DNA of 64,000 nt from NCBI GenBank assembly GCA_013115135.1, contig JABANP010000039.1:124001-188000 (forward strand), given 5' to 3'. The stretch is from Perkinsus olseni (lineage: Eukaryota > Perkinsozoa > Perkinsida > Perkinsidae). The notes beneath the pieces were generated by a model. It was not told where the DNA came from. It searched no databases and saw only the letters and a list, made by a program, of their open reading frames with translations. This document shows positions 35,054 to 46,300 of the stretch, in pieces (within the stretch, counting starts at the first letter, position 1; every line of letters begins with the position of its first letter). The position numbers were made by a program, and so were the translations under genes.

Positions 35054-35078
35054 ACTATACGTTCTTACCGTATAGTAG
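35052..35078. repeat. Hairpin 2: perfect 10-bp inverted repeat
   Basis: CTACTATACG (35052-35061) and CGTATAGTAG (35069-35078) pair perfectly around a 7-nt loop, directly abutting hairpin 1. Confidence 0.9.
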
Positions 35079-35257
35079 GGGTTTGGACTGAGTAGAGTCG
35101 TTATTTTAGTAGAGACAAGTACACTACAAGATGGTCATTCCACCAACGCTTTGGTTGGAAGACCAACAGCCACTGCCCCCGGCCAGCCCCCTTTCTCGAA
35201 TAATCATTCTTCCTCGCTTACCTCGAGTTCATCATCCCCATCAAACAGTTCGCTAAT

Positions 35258-35488
35258 ATGAGTATCACTCCTAACGATCGGTTGAGAGTTCAGCGACTCC
35301 TCGTATCTGCAACGGCAATGGCATCACCTGACGAGGAGTGTCTTAGGTCACCCAGGAGTGCCCTTGCGGCATCCTCGGCTGCAAAAGGTCTTATCCTGGT
35401 ACATAAATACGTTGTCCTGTTTTCTGATAGCTTTGCCGCACCGATGACAGCGGAACGCCTCGTCTCTGAAGCAACGGCTGTTCTTTAA
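35258..35488 (+). CDS. Small 76-residue ORF
   Basis: Begins MSITPNDRLRVQRLLV and ends with an Ala/Glu/Val-rich helix. No family. Preceded by a Ser-rich leader. Could be a chance frame. Confidence 0.25.
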   Translation: MSITPNDRLRVQRLLVSATAMASPDEECLRSPRSALAASSAAKGLILVHKYVVLFSDSFAAPMTAERLVSEATAVL

Positions 35489-35774
35489 CGACGACCGAAT
35501 GGAAGTGTTCTGTTGCTGCTGCTTACCGATTGGGAACGACTTTGCTGTTTTTATTATTGTTGTTATCGATAAGAGAGGTTACGGTGGAGCCGGAAGATAC
35601 GTAGTGAACGCTTTCATAAATTCTCGACACCAAGCCCGACATTCACTGGATAACCTATCTGAAAAGTCTCTCAACTGAGCAAAGGGTGACGCGGCAGATA
35701 ACGCGCGACTTGCGAAAAAAATAAACATGACGCGAATTTTAGCGGAGCGAAGCAGCGACAGCGCCACGATTGTG

Positions 35775-36040
35775 TGTTGTGCCGGTGACTGGGCAACGCA
35801 ACTAGTAGCAGGGCTTCGGTGGATAGCGTAGTCGAACTTCACAACAAGGGCAGACCTTCGCAGAAGTGCAGCCAAGTGGGAAGAATCACACAAAGAACTC
35901 ACTTCTTGAGTAGTTCACCGCTATGTAACACGCACTTAAGCGTAGCGCGATCGAATGCTGGCGCAATAATCGAAGGGCGAACTACAAGTGGTCAGACGAT
36001 AACGATTACAAGGGCAAGCGCGCAGGGCACGGACCCTACA
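35775..36040 (-). repeat. 3' LTR of the gag-only element
   Basis: 266 bp, about 98.9% identical to 37979-38244 by eye. The bordering polypurine tract lies at 36041-36051. Confidence 0.92.
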
Positions 36041-36051
36041 CTCCCCCTCTT

Positions 36052-37127
36052 AGTCTGAACCACGCTAAGAGTTACATAGGGCGCTACAGAAAACATAAGC
36101 AACGACCGATGAAAACAGCGATAAAAAAACGACCATAACTCTCAAAAGAATTGTGACATAAAAACAATGATGATAGGATCATCCGCAACGTTGGAAACCT
36201 CATCGACTAGAATCCAGCGTAAACAGCACCGATAAGATTCGCGTTACTGGGGTACGGTAGCATTATGCAAAGTAGCAGTCGACAGCAAAGGACGAAAACC
36301 ACATCCTCAGCGATAAGAAAAAGCGCGTAACGGATTCACTGATCAATCATTATCGAGTGAAGGACGTGTCGGCTTAGCGGCAACGTTCACAAGGGCATCG
36401 TCCAGTCTTACGGTTGTAGTGGAGCTCCTCGTGACCAGGAATACTGTTACAAGTCAGTCAGCGAAGTCAAGGTAGTTGATCAGTGATGTGCGAATTACGC
36501 TTGCACCGTTGGCCGAACGAGCACTCCAGGAAGTCGAGTATCCTAGCAGGTTCCATCAGACCGATATGACTCGTAGAGAAGATCAGAGTCAATCCAACTC
36601 AGGACCAATCGGGGTCAGGTTAGCGCCAACCAGAGCAAGGGCGTCGGTGGGAACGCTTGGAAGGAAAGGGACCATCAGCACATAGAAGTGCGATCCGCAG
36701 GGCAGATCACCAGAGGAGACGTAATTCAACGATCAATGGGACAACCGCTCAAGGCATGATCTCAACACGGATCACGTTCATAAGGAACCTGGGCCGAGCA
36801 AACCTCAACATATGAAACATACTGAAAGCAATCGAACGACTCAGACGAGGTCTATCAGAGAATGCAGAGGAGGCCGTTACAGCCTGCGCATGCAGAGAAA
36901 CGGTAAGGGCATTAAACATGGCTGTCGCAACGAGCGAGGACACACGATATGACCCTTCTCGACTCGCATATACTCATAGGCAAAGCTGAAGTCGTTCAAC
37001 GTCTAGCATGCAACCATAACGTATCGGCAGCATACCAAGAAGAAAGGCAAATAGCCAGGAAAAAGGGCAGCACCAATCAGAGGGCTGATTCACTCATTGC
37101 AAGGAAACAGAGCAGGAGATAGCAGAG
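36052..37127 (-). other. Internal non-coding part of the gag-only element
   Basis: About 1.1 kb with no open frame resembling pol. Small frames on both strands carry no motif. Confidence 0.7.
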
Positions 37128-37940
37128 TTACCGCGACGACGAACTCGACGTGACGTTTCCAAGGGCGTCCCCTTCTGGCTGATCAGTTCCAGTCGAACCG
37201 TCACGTAAGCCTCGTAGCTCTAGTAACCTATCGAGCTTCTTCTCCAACCGTAGAATCCTTTCTCGTATCGAATCACCACTCTCATTAGTAGCAGACTCGT
37301 CGGTGTGGTTGCTGGTCATGGCGGCTGCGGCGATAGCTGTCTGCGGCAGACCAGAGTTTCCAAGGGCATTCACACCGTCGAGAGAGAGCACACTCTCGCA
37401 CATGAAGCAAGCGTCCTGAATGGTCCTAGGCTCCGAAAGGAGGAGCTGGAAACGGACCATGGGGGGCAAGTCGGACTTCAACCTGTCAATGACCATTTGC
37501 TCAATGTTCTTAGCCTTCGCCTCTTCAGTGAGGTCGGGAAAATCTTCCTTGGTATAGTAACGATTGAGATGTCGTTGCAGAGCCGCAGCATAAAGGGCAG
37601 GGTGCTGGCCCTTAGACCAGCGTAAATCTTGAAATTGCTTAAGGGCCTGGTGGGGGCGGACATGATCAAAAATCGTTAAGAGGGTCTTCTTATCTTCCTC
37701 GAAGTTGGTCCTCTTAGCGTAGGCGTCCCAACCAGACAGAAAGGGCTCTTTCAAGTACAGACCAAGGCGTTCAGCTTGCTGTTGAGAGGACCATCCGGCG
37801 GCAAGGGCACACTGTTCGTAGCGTCTCAACCAATCCTTAAAGCTGCCGGAGATACCATCGAAGGCAGGGGGCATCGAGAGGCTAATCCTCAAGGGCGTGG
37901 CTTCATCAGCCTGGGGGTGATTATCATCATGATTCGCCAT
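37128..37940 (-). CDS. gag: Gag capsid-like protein
   Basis: 270 residues; start 39 bp inside the upstream LTR boundary. Contains the retrotransposon gag core (FDGISGSFKDWLRRYEQC, LGLYLKEPFLSGWDAYAKR, LRWSKGQHPALYAAALQRHL) and a C-terminal Arg/Leu coiled segment (RERILRLEKKLDRLLEL). It lacks the CCHC knuckle seen in the larger element. Domain order matches the 397-residue Gag at 46897-48090, including the ...YAAAL.R.LN.Y motif. Intact. Confidence 0.88.
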   Translation of the reverse strand: MANHDDNHPQADEATPLRISLSMPPAFDGISGSFKDWLRRYEQCALAAGWSSQQQAERLGLYLKEPFLSGWDAYAKRTNFEEDKKTLLTIFDHVRPHQALKQFQDLRWSKGQHPALYAAALQRHLNRYYTKEDFPDLTEEAKAKNIEQMVIDRLKSDLPPMVRFQLLLSEPRTIQDACFMCESVLSLDGVNALGNSGLPQTAIAAAAMTSNHTDESATNESGDSIRERILRLEKKLDRLLELRGLRDGSTGTDQPEGDALGNVTSSSSSR

Positions 37941-37978
37941 TGGACTCGTCGTCGATCAACAAGGAGCTGCTACCAGAA

Positions 37979-38244
37979 TGTTGTGCCGGTCACTGGGCAA
38001 CGCAACTAGTAGCAGGGCTTCGGTGGATAGCGTAATCGAACTTCACAACAAGGGCAGACCTTCGCAGAAGTGCAGCCAAGTGGGAAGAATCACACAAAGA
38101 ACTCACTTCTTGAGTAGTTCACCGCTATGTAACACGCACTTAAGCGTAGCGCGATCGAATGCTGGCGCAATAATCGAAGGGCGAACTACAAGTGGTCAGA
38201 CGATAACGATTACAAGGGCCAGCGCGCAGGGCACGGACCCTACA
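37979..38244 (-). repeat. 5' LTR of the gag-only element
   Basis: 266 bp; the element's promoter is expected here (minus strand). The primer-binding site lies at about 37960-37976. Confidence 0.92.
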
Positions 38245-38600
38245 TGTGTGACCTTTGGACAAGTCAACTTTAGACACAGAGATGTCAACGGCCTTTTCGA
38301 CAAGGGAGAATGTCCAAAGATAGCCCTAGATCCCGCTCTGGACAGTTTGTCCGAACGTGAGACTTGGGCCACCTTTCGCCAACATTGTGCTCACTGTTTA
38401 TCCTTTACCACAAAAGTGTCGAAAAGGCGCCGACGCAGAGCTTTGGACAGTTTATTGTCAGTAAAAGTCGTCAGGTGTCAAAAAAAGAAGGAAGACTGAG
38501 CAGTTGTCGAGAAAAGCTCAAGTTGTCCTTTGGACAACCTGAGACTGAGACAACCATGCTCGGGGGTATGAGCAGTTTGTAAAGGGCAAGTGAAACTGGG
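38245..38600. repeat. TTTGGACAA-rich tract, left part
   Basis: Exact TTTGGACAA at 38254 and about 38529, the latter inside the palindrome GTTGTCCTTTGGACAAC, plus near copies at 38310, 38338 and 38442. Similar words fill 40400-40686 and 48405-48490. Confidence 0.7.
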
Positions 38601-40380
38601 CTCTATGAGTTAGCGAGATTTGCTCAATAGGTGAAACAATAGTCGAGCTACTCGACACGAGTATGAGAGACTGAATGGATCACAGGTTGAATACAATTTA
38701 TTCGTTTGTGACTGACAACCGTATTGGCTAGGATGTCGAGTCTGCCCGTTTTCACACGCAGAGAGCGGGAAAAGTTGAGATAGTGTATGGCGACGAAGAA
38801 CGAGAATGAAGAAATGGGATGAAGAACGCAACAAGAATAAGTTTTGGTGGGGAAAATAACGTTTAAGTGCAATAAACTAACGAAGAGCGTCTACATCCGT
38901 GAATGAGAAGAAATTCAGATGTCGTGTAACACGGCACGTGTTCGTATAACAGAGTCATCATGTCGCTTCATCATTTCAATGAAGAATGCTGCCAACCATA
39001 AGGATGCCGAGCATACTGCTATAGGCGGGAGAAGTCCCTGCATTTATCACCGAACCAGCGGAACGTACAATATCATATGTACGTGCTCCCAGGCGAGTGT
39101 GGTCTTCGTACACAAAACTCCTGCAGAACGTGTCGGGGTCAGGAGCCTCCTGACAGGAGGACAATGGCATCAAAGGGCGCATAAATAGAGATGATAATTA
39201 TGATGTCCAATGATTCATAAGTAATGAATGAATTGCGTGGAACACGAATCAGGCTGAGTAAATATGAACTATTCCGCGAATCTACGTTCAAACATCGCCC
39301 TTCCGGTCGCCTTAGCCCGGGGAAGTATTGCAGGAGGTCCAAACTGATTCTAGGAGCCGGGCTCCTCCCCCGGGTAGGAGGTCATGGAGCTGTTTTGTGC
39401 ACATTCAATGAAGTGATGAGCAAAGCTATCTTTCGCATGCACACAGAAGGTAGCCCCGCCCGTCGGGCAGGCACGAGCCCAGTGGGCTCAGCCCACTCGG
39501 AAACCCCCTGTCAAGTCTAGCGACAGTGCTGTACCGTACTCCTGAATGACTTGCCCCATCATGTAGTGATGAGTCACCACTAGTGACCGGCGGTCACTGA
39601 CCGGTTTCTCGTCAAAAAGTATGATTCTCCTCCAGATCCTAGCAAGATTATCCGACCACATCAGCGAATACCAAGCTTTCTACTGCAGCTCATCAACGAG
39701 TTGAGTATAGCAAATAAGCATTTGGTGAGACAGTCGATCACTAGCACTCCCTCCGTAGTATGGAGTCCCTACGCGGAACTATCCACAGGCTGAGGACTCC
39801 TCAGTCCTTTTCTTGTTGCCAGCCATAGCAACCCCAGAGCAGTCCGATTCCGGTTACCCGAATCCTCGGGTTAATGTTGATGAGAGTAACTTAAAGAGTG
39901 GGTCGGAGTTGATTCGTAAAGTTCGTGTCGTCTAGGTGTGCAGTACAAATAGGCAGGGTAACTTTTCTATCTTAGATTTGGTTTGAGTTGACGAGTTAGC
40001 GTGAAAGAGTAGCGAAGTCACGGCTGGAAAGCCCAGCAAAGCACAGGGTCCCAGAGCAGCGAGCCTCTCTCAAGTAATCCCACCCACAATTTGACCCCTG
40101 TGCCTTGCAAGTCACAAGTTGCAACCGCGCAAGAAATCAATTGGCAAGGGCAATCGATAGTATCGACTCGATACTTATACTAATGGATGAAGTAATTACA
40201 ACGAGTTGGTAATGGACGAATTTCGTCCGACGAAACGTGCGTTCACGGTAGACCATCTACTGGGAGCCAAAGCTTGGCTGTCAAGGTGTGAGAACCTCGT
40301 TGAAGCTGCTTCGACGGGCCAAATGAAGTATCAGAGACTATCGGTCAAAAAGAAGTGATGCGAGAAACCGACGCTTTTGG
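38601..40380. other. Gene-poor stretch with small palindromes
   Basis: No coding signal. Short hairpin-forming words: CTGAGGACTCCTCAG near 39791, TTACCCGA/TCGGGTTAA near 39858 and AGTGAC/GTCACT near 39580. Unannotated otherwise. Confidence 0.5.
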
Positions 40381-40399
40381 TAAGGCAGCTGTCGACGAA

Positions 40400-40686
40400 C
40401 AGCAAGATTTTTGGACAACTTGGCAGGTAGTTGTCGTCGACAACTTGTCGAGAATCGCCAAAGTAGACTTTTGGACAATATTATTGCAATATTGGGTCCC
40501 GATGCTTGTCCAAATGTCACCGGGCATCTTTTTTCGGTTTTCTGTCCAATTGACGCGGAGGAGGCCCTTTGGACAAGTCGACACGCGGAAAGTGTCCTAA
40601 AAACCTGTCCAATACTCTCCCTAAGCGAGACTTTCGCCAACAGTTGTTCAAAGAAGACATTGAGCGGCGCGCGCTTTTCGTATATT
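40400..40686. repeat. TTTGGACAA-rich tract, right part
   Basis: Exact copies at about 40410, 40469, 40506 (reverse complement) and 40568. The tract is interrupted at 40686 by the Ty3/gypsy insertion and resumes at 48405, with one more copy at 48482. Confidence 0.7.
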
Positions 40687-40944
40687 TGTAGGACCAGTGA
40701 CTCCTTATACGTAACTCAAGACGCGGCAAGTAGCAGTGACAATGTTGTACGAAAGCGGACGTACAAAGAGCCAAAACCAAGTATACGTTTATACGATCGT
40801 TCTTATGTTGTCCGTTGTAGCTATTGAACTACCACTATAGCTTAGCTTGCAGCACGCTTAGTATCCAGCGGACAGGGTTGCGTTCGGGCCGAAAATTGGG
40901 ACAGGGGGACAGTGACACACAATGGTCTAGCCATTGGTACAACA
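40687..40944 (-). repeat. 3' LTR, Ty3/gypsy element
   Basis: 258 bp, TGTAGG...ACAACA on the plus strand. The polypurine tract abuts at 40945-40955. A second similar tract (ttcctccctaccag on the plus strand) occurs internally at about 41745-41758. Confidence 0.95.
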
Positions 40945-40955
40945 TTCCTCCCTAC

Positions 40956-41774
40956 CAGGACCGAACCAACGCCCAATCACAACGGACAAGCGGCAAAATA
41001 GACTTCACGAGAACTCATAAAAAATCTTTAGACGATCAATTACAGAACTCAACGGACGAAAATAAAATCTCACTTAATATCGTCATCTTCCATCATTAAT
41101 CTTAATCCTCGACTTCCTCGATGTCAGCGGACGTGGTGTTACGAGAGCGGAAACGGGCCAACTGCTCGTAGAACCTCGCCAGATCTTCAACCAAATGCTC
41201 GTAGGAAATCTTCTCAGGCGAAGGGAAGACCGGAGTCGCTTTCCAGATAGACGTCCTTGAGTAGGTCGGGGAAGAACGACATCGAGCGGACAGATAACGC
41301 TGTCGAAGAGCAGGTAAATCGAGAGCAAACGAACAATAAAACGGGCAACCGTTACACGTTGTCGAGGGCGGTAACCGCAGCCAAATTTACGTCACGCGCC
41401 ACGAAATTCGTCACGCGCCACGAAATTGACCGCGCAGGATAATCATAGTCATTAGTGAGGTAGACGTTGGCCAACAGACGGTAGACTTGCATAGACGTAG
41501 AAGCTTCTAATCTTAGACAATGTCGGACGTGAGCACTTGCTTGACATCGTAGCACAGTACTTGTTGTTCAATTCGTTATGGTCTCCGGAAACCAACCACC
41601 AGAAGTAACTTTAGTCACAGGAAACGGGCAGGAGAAGAGGACGTCCGCTGAACGGATTATCGTACTCCTGGCCGGGTAGTGAGGGCATAGATATGGAAAA
41701 GAGGGGGCCCGCAAAGCGTAGCTCCGTATTCCACACCATTTTCCTCCCTACCAGAACTAAGGCCATGCACAGCA
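40956..41774 (-). other. 3' non-coding region of the Ty3/gypsy element
   Basis: About 800 bp between the last open frame and the polypurine tract. Contains two tandem 19-bp copies of the GTCACGCGCCACGAAATT element. Confidence 0.7.
41391..41428 (+). promoter_or_regulatory. Tandem pair of the GTCACGCGCCACGAAATT element
   Basis: Two adjacent 19-bp copies (41391-41409 and 41410-41428) differing only in the last base, inside the 3' non-coding part of the retroelement. Confidence 0.6.
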
Positions 41775-42510
41775 TTAGTTCGACACATGACTACGCGCAT
41801 TGCTAGAGGTAGACGAAGAACGGGCACGTCGTAGGGCGAGTGGGACGTAAGTATCAGATGAGAATCGTTCGCGAGGACCGGGCAGGGTACCAGTACGGGA
41901 TCTAGTGGCATATCGCGGCCTTGATAGTGGCATAGATACCGTAGCAGGCTCTACAACTGGAGCGGGACTATCCGCTTCTTCCTCGCGAACCGGGGCTTCT
42001 TCTTGTTCGAGGACAGGATCTTCTTCCTCAGGAACAGCCAATTCTTCTTCATGAAGAGATTCTCCAGCATCTGAAGATACATTAGGGGTAGTAGAGTCAA
42101 AGTCGGAGTTAGCAGAGACGGCGTCTTGCTCAGTGGCAACGGACGACGAGCTAGAAGAAGACGATGTACCAGAACGAGCATCAACCATGGATGCATTAGG
42201 AGAAGTAAACGGTGTAGCTTCCGACACATGCCCGCTGTTGATATTGTCAGGAACAGGGGCCGGTGAACTTGGCCTAGATGCCAAGTCCGGGGAAGTAAGC
42301 AGTAAGGACGGGACGGACGGTATGGACGGTACTGACGGGGAAGCCAATGACAAAGACGGGCCCGAAGGCGTAGCAGGAGACTCTTCTTGTGGCGTAGACA
42401 AGAGCACAGAGGCATCTGCAGCTTGGGAAAGTCGATGGCTTGAGGCAGACCTCAAATCAGTAGTACCACCAGAGGGAACGGACACAGCAGCGGGGTCCAC
42501 AGGCGGAGGG
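41775..42510 (-). CDS. Retroelement 3' frame: acidic low-complexity domain
   Basis: Open frame of about 245 codons reached by a +1 change at the stop of the preceding frame (CCC TAA T). Ser/Pro/Asp/Glu-rich, then EEEDPVLEQEEAP, then a basic end with RYATRSRTG. No catalytic motif. It may be the tail of the integrase polyprotein or a separate accessory product. Confidence 0.5.
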
Positions 42511-42522
42511 GCTCGTTCTACA

Positions 42523-43338
42523 TTAGGGAGCCACTACTGGCGGAGTCGGTACGGTAATAGGACCAGAGCGTGCTCGTTGGATATCATCTTGACGGTCATT
42601 AGGTATCGATACGTAAGCTGGGGCGACTTGCGGAGGTCCTGCCGGTTCCACAGGTCGCGGACGGAACGCATCAAGCCCTTGCCAGCGAGGTAGCTGAGCA
42701 CCACTCGAACCATATACCATACGTTCTCCACCAATAAGTCCATCAGGATTAACCGGTAATTGCTGAGCCTGTAACGGACGGACGCCCGCAGTGCCCGCTC
42801 CAATAAGACCTTCAAATCGGACATGAGGTTGCTCTGGGCGGAGACCATCAGACGACACCGCAGCAGAACCATGGGTACTAGCCGGGATTGGTTCACGGGC
42901 ATCACGTAGGGGCTCGGGGAAGCTCTGCATGATCTCCTGAATGTTATCAGGTTGCAAGGGGTCAACCTTGATATGGTCCACGCTCAAGACCTTCACTCGC
43001 TTCGACGGCAGATGGAACAAGCGGACAACCTTGATAGGATCGGACGAACCCACAATCTGCGTGATGAACCAGTTCGGCTCCCACATAGGTGAGAGTTTGG
43101 TAGGCCTCTGATGCTTCATAAGTCGTAGGAGAACGCGGGCGCCAACAAAGAATCCTTGAGGAGCATTATTCCGATCATAGTGCCTCTTAGCATTGCCCGC
43201 TGCTTGAGTGATAGCCAAGTCGACCTGATCCGTCAAATAGGCTCGTAGTGCTTCCGAGTAGGCCTCGTAAGTAGCCGGGTCGAACATCAAATCAGCAGCG
43301 GACATCGTCATGGGCAGGAAAGTCGGACGGAGGATCAC
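42523..43338 (-). CDS. Integrase C-terminal domain and tail
   Basis: Continues pol in the +1 frame. KRHYDRNNAPQGFFVGARVLL is the usual post-core integrase segment (the YD..a...f.vGd.Vll pattern of gypsy integrases), followed by a segment ending in a chromodomain-less tail. It overlaps the end of the 1149-codon pol frame by about 47 nt. Confidence 0.7.
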   Translation of the reverse strand: MILRPTFLPMTMSAADLMFDPATYEAYSEALRAYLTDQVDLAITQAAGNAKRHYDRNNAPQGFFVGARVLLRLMKHQRPTKLSPMWEPNWFITQIVGSSDPIKVVRLFHLPSKRVKVLSVDHIKVDPLQPDNIQEIMQSFPEPLRDAREPIPASTHGSAAVSSDGLRPEQPHVRFEGLIGAGTAGVRPLQAQQLPVNPDGLIGGERMVYGSSGAQLPRWQGLDAFRPRPVEPAGPPQVAPAYVSIPNDRQDDIQRARSGPITVPTPPVVAP

Positions 43339-46300
43339 GAGCGAAGAGTAGCTTGTACGGACTGAAGCCAGTCACCGAGTGTATCGACGTATTATACACC
43401 CAGAGAAGAGCGGGCAGATGAGAAACCCAATCGGGAATCCCAATATGTCGGCGTAGCATGTCGAGCAACGAACGATTAAATCGCTCAACCAGACCATTAC
43501 CCTGGGGATGATAGACGGAGGAGCGCGACCGTTTTATCCCCAAGGCTTCCATCACCCGATTGAAGAGGATGGACTCAAACTGGGGGCCTTGATCTGAATG
43601 TATGCGGACCGGAGGACCAAACTTGGAGAAGAGGTTCAAGAGGTGAGGCAGGGTTTCTTCCACCGTCGCCCGCTGAAGTGGATAAGCTTCAGCCCACTTG
43701 GTGAAATAATCCTGCAACACTAACAAGTACTTCTTGCCGTCAGCGGGCGGGGTGATCTCCAAGTAATCCGCAGCTAACGTATGCCAGGGCCTCCCTACCG
43801 GAACCGGAACCAGAGGGGATGGAATCGGACGACCAGGACGGGCAACAGTACAACCAGTGCACTGCTGTAGGTAGTCGTTGATCTCGACGTGCATGTTGGG
43901 CCAATACAGCGTAGGCTTCATGTTCTCAAGCATGCGCTTCTCGGCAAAGTGACCCTTCTCATCATGATAATAAGCAACAGCTTCCTTCCGCAAGGAGGTA
44001 GGAACCACAGCTACACAGCGGACGGGTTCCAAGGGATCCGTCTTCAGAAGGCGCACCAGAACTCCATCGCAAACGTCCAAGACCGACCAGATACGTCTAT
44101 AAGGCATATATAGACGAGAGGTAAACTCCTTGCGACCAAGCGGGGCGTCTACCAGAACTCGATCACGAACTTCTCGAACTACTCGATCTTGCTCTTGGGC
44201 TTCTCGGAGTTTGTCCCACGACCATAACGGGCACAAGACTACCGTGGCAATGAGAGGCTTCACCATAGTGTCCGGTAGTAGGCCAGACATTTCAGGGTCT
44301 TCCTCAGGTACCACAGAGTCTGGAGGGATAACCTCAACACCAGAGCGGACGGGGCAAGTCTTAGTAAGCGGGGGCTTGGGCGCAGCAGGCAACTGGGGAC
44401 GGGACAAGGCGTCAGCATTAATATTCTTGACACCTTCCTTGTAGCGGACTTCAAAGCGGAAATTCTGCATTGCCAGTAGCCAACGTTCAACTCGGGGTGA
44501 CTTCGACTTCGCCAGTTGTTGTAGTGGTCGATGGTCAGAGAAAATAGTGACCTTGAACCGAGTGTCCAATAAGTAGTGACGGAACTTCTCGAGTGAGCGG
44601 ACGAGTGCATAGCCTTCTTTTTCATAGGTATGCCACCGAAGCTGAGCACCGGTGAGGACTTGGGAAAAGAAGGCCAGAGGACGGTGATCTTGCTCGAGAA
44701 CTGAACCAATCGCGAAATCACTCGCATCACAACAAAGCTGGAACGGGGCGTCGAAGTCAGGGTAGGCAAGAGCGGGCAAACCGGCTAGTGCAGATCGTAA
44801 GGCTTCGAAGGATCTCTGCTGCTCCTCTCCCCAGTGAACACGGATAGTGTCAGGTTGATCTGCACAACGACTAACCAAGTCCTGAACCGGCTTGGCCATA
44901 GCAGTGAACCGAGGGATGAAGGCGCGGTAATAGCCAACCAGTCCCATAAACCGCCGAACATCACGAACCGTCTCAGGTAGCGGCCACTCGGAGATACAAC
45001 GGACGCGGTCTGGATCAGGGCGCATACCATACTTGTCGTAAATGTGGCCCAGGTAAGCTATCTCCTCCATAGCAAAGTCGCATTTGCTAGCACCCAAGGT
45101 AATGTTGGCGGCGGACAACCTCTCGAAGACCACGCGAAGATGACGGACATGAGTCTCCATGTCCGCTGAAAAGATCAGGATGTCATCAAGATAAATCTTG
45201 ACAAACGGTAGGTCACCAAGGATATCCTCCATGAGCTTCTGGAAGGTGGCGGGGGCGTCATGTAGGCCAAACGGCATACGAACAAACTCATAGAGCGGAA
45301 ATCCATTACCAGGGCAGAAGGCGGTCTTGGCGACATCAGCAGCGGACACAGGTACTTGCCAGTAACCAGACTTGAGATCGAGAGAGGTGAAGAAGCGGGC
45401 ACCCTTCAAGTCATCTTGGACGAAGTCAGGTCGAGGAAGAGGGTAAGCGGACATCTGAGATCGCCGATTAAGCTCACGGTAATCTACGCAGATACGGACA
45501 CCACCGGTCTTCTTCTTAACGTAGACGCAAGGTGAGCGCCAAGCACTCGTGCTTGGCCGAATAATCCCCTCTCTCAGCATGTCATTGATCTGACCTCTAA
45601 TATCAGCTTGCCACTTATGGGGTACTCGCCTCGGACGCTGCGCTACCGGCTTCTCGTCAGTGGTCTTAATGTCATGGTTGACAAGCGGACAAAAACCAAT
45701 CTTGTTGCGGAAAAGCTGCGAGAAGTCGTTGCACAAATCTTGGATCGGACGGAGCTCGGGACGTTCAGAAACAGGTAGGTCGGGCAAGACGACATCAGGC
45801 TCTTCTGGGCCGGGTAGAAGAGGAACAGCATAGTCGTCCAAATTGCCACCAATGTCATCATTCTCGAACTCGTCGTAGACTTCTTGATCGTCAGCAGGCC
45901 AGGGCTCGAAACCAGTGTGCTCTCCCTTCTCAGGGTCGTCATAGAAGTCATAAGGATCGGGAGGTTGCAGCAGACAGATAGGAGCCCCGGCTTCGGCAAA
46001 GGCTCTACGCTGAGCCAGAGAGGGGCTAGAGTCATCGTCGTCGTCACCAAAACCAAGGTGAGAGCGGACATCATCAGAGTGGCGGGAGGGGAGCTGAAGT
46101 GAATCAGATACCCCTCCAACCGTAAAGTCAGGCGGACTATCACGAGGCCTAGCACAACGAACGGGGTTCTTGACGGGCTTGTCCAAAGAACTCGGGGTAG
46201 AAGTGGGCGGCATAGTCTGCACGGACTCATCAACCACCCCAGAAGTCTGGGTGGAAACGTCTCGGGTAAGCACATCCTGGGCTTGTTCGGGAGAGACGGG

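Larger units (their letters stand above)
35775..38244 (-). mobile_element. Non-autonomous gag-only LTR retrotransposon
   Basis: Two 266-bp LTRs (35775-36040 and 37979-38244) differ at only three positions that I see, start TGTTGTGCCGG and end CCCTACA on the plus strand, and are flanked by a 4-bp duplication TGTG (35771-35774 and 38245-38248). The element is transcribed on the minus strand. Directly after the upstream LTR is TGGTAGCAGCTCCTTG, a primer-binding site matching the 3' end of initiator tRNA-Met. Next to the other LTR is a polypurine tract, AAGAGGGGGAG. Inside is a gag gene; the remaining 1.1 kb encode no protease, polymerase or integrase. It probably depended on an autonomous Ty3-type partner, such as the element at 40687-48404, which has the same primer-binding site. 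Confidence 0.93.

Noticed and set aside
39555..39620. Hammerhead ribozyme (GTGATGAG near GTCAC palindromes)
   Set aside because: The CTGATGA core is altered and no GAAA core follows; only short palindromes remain.
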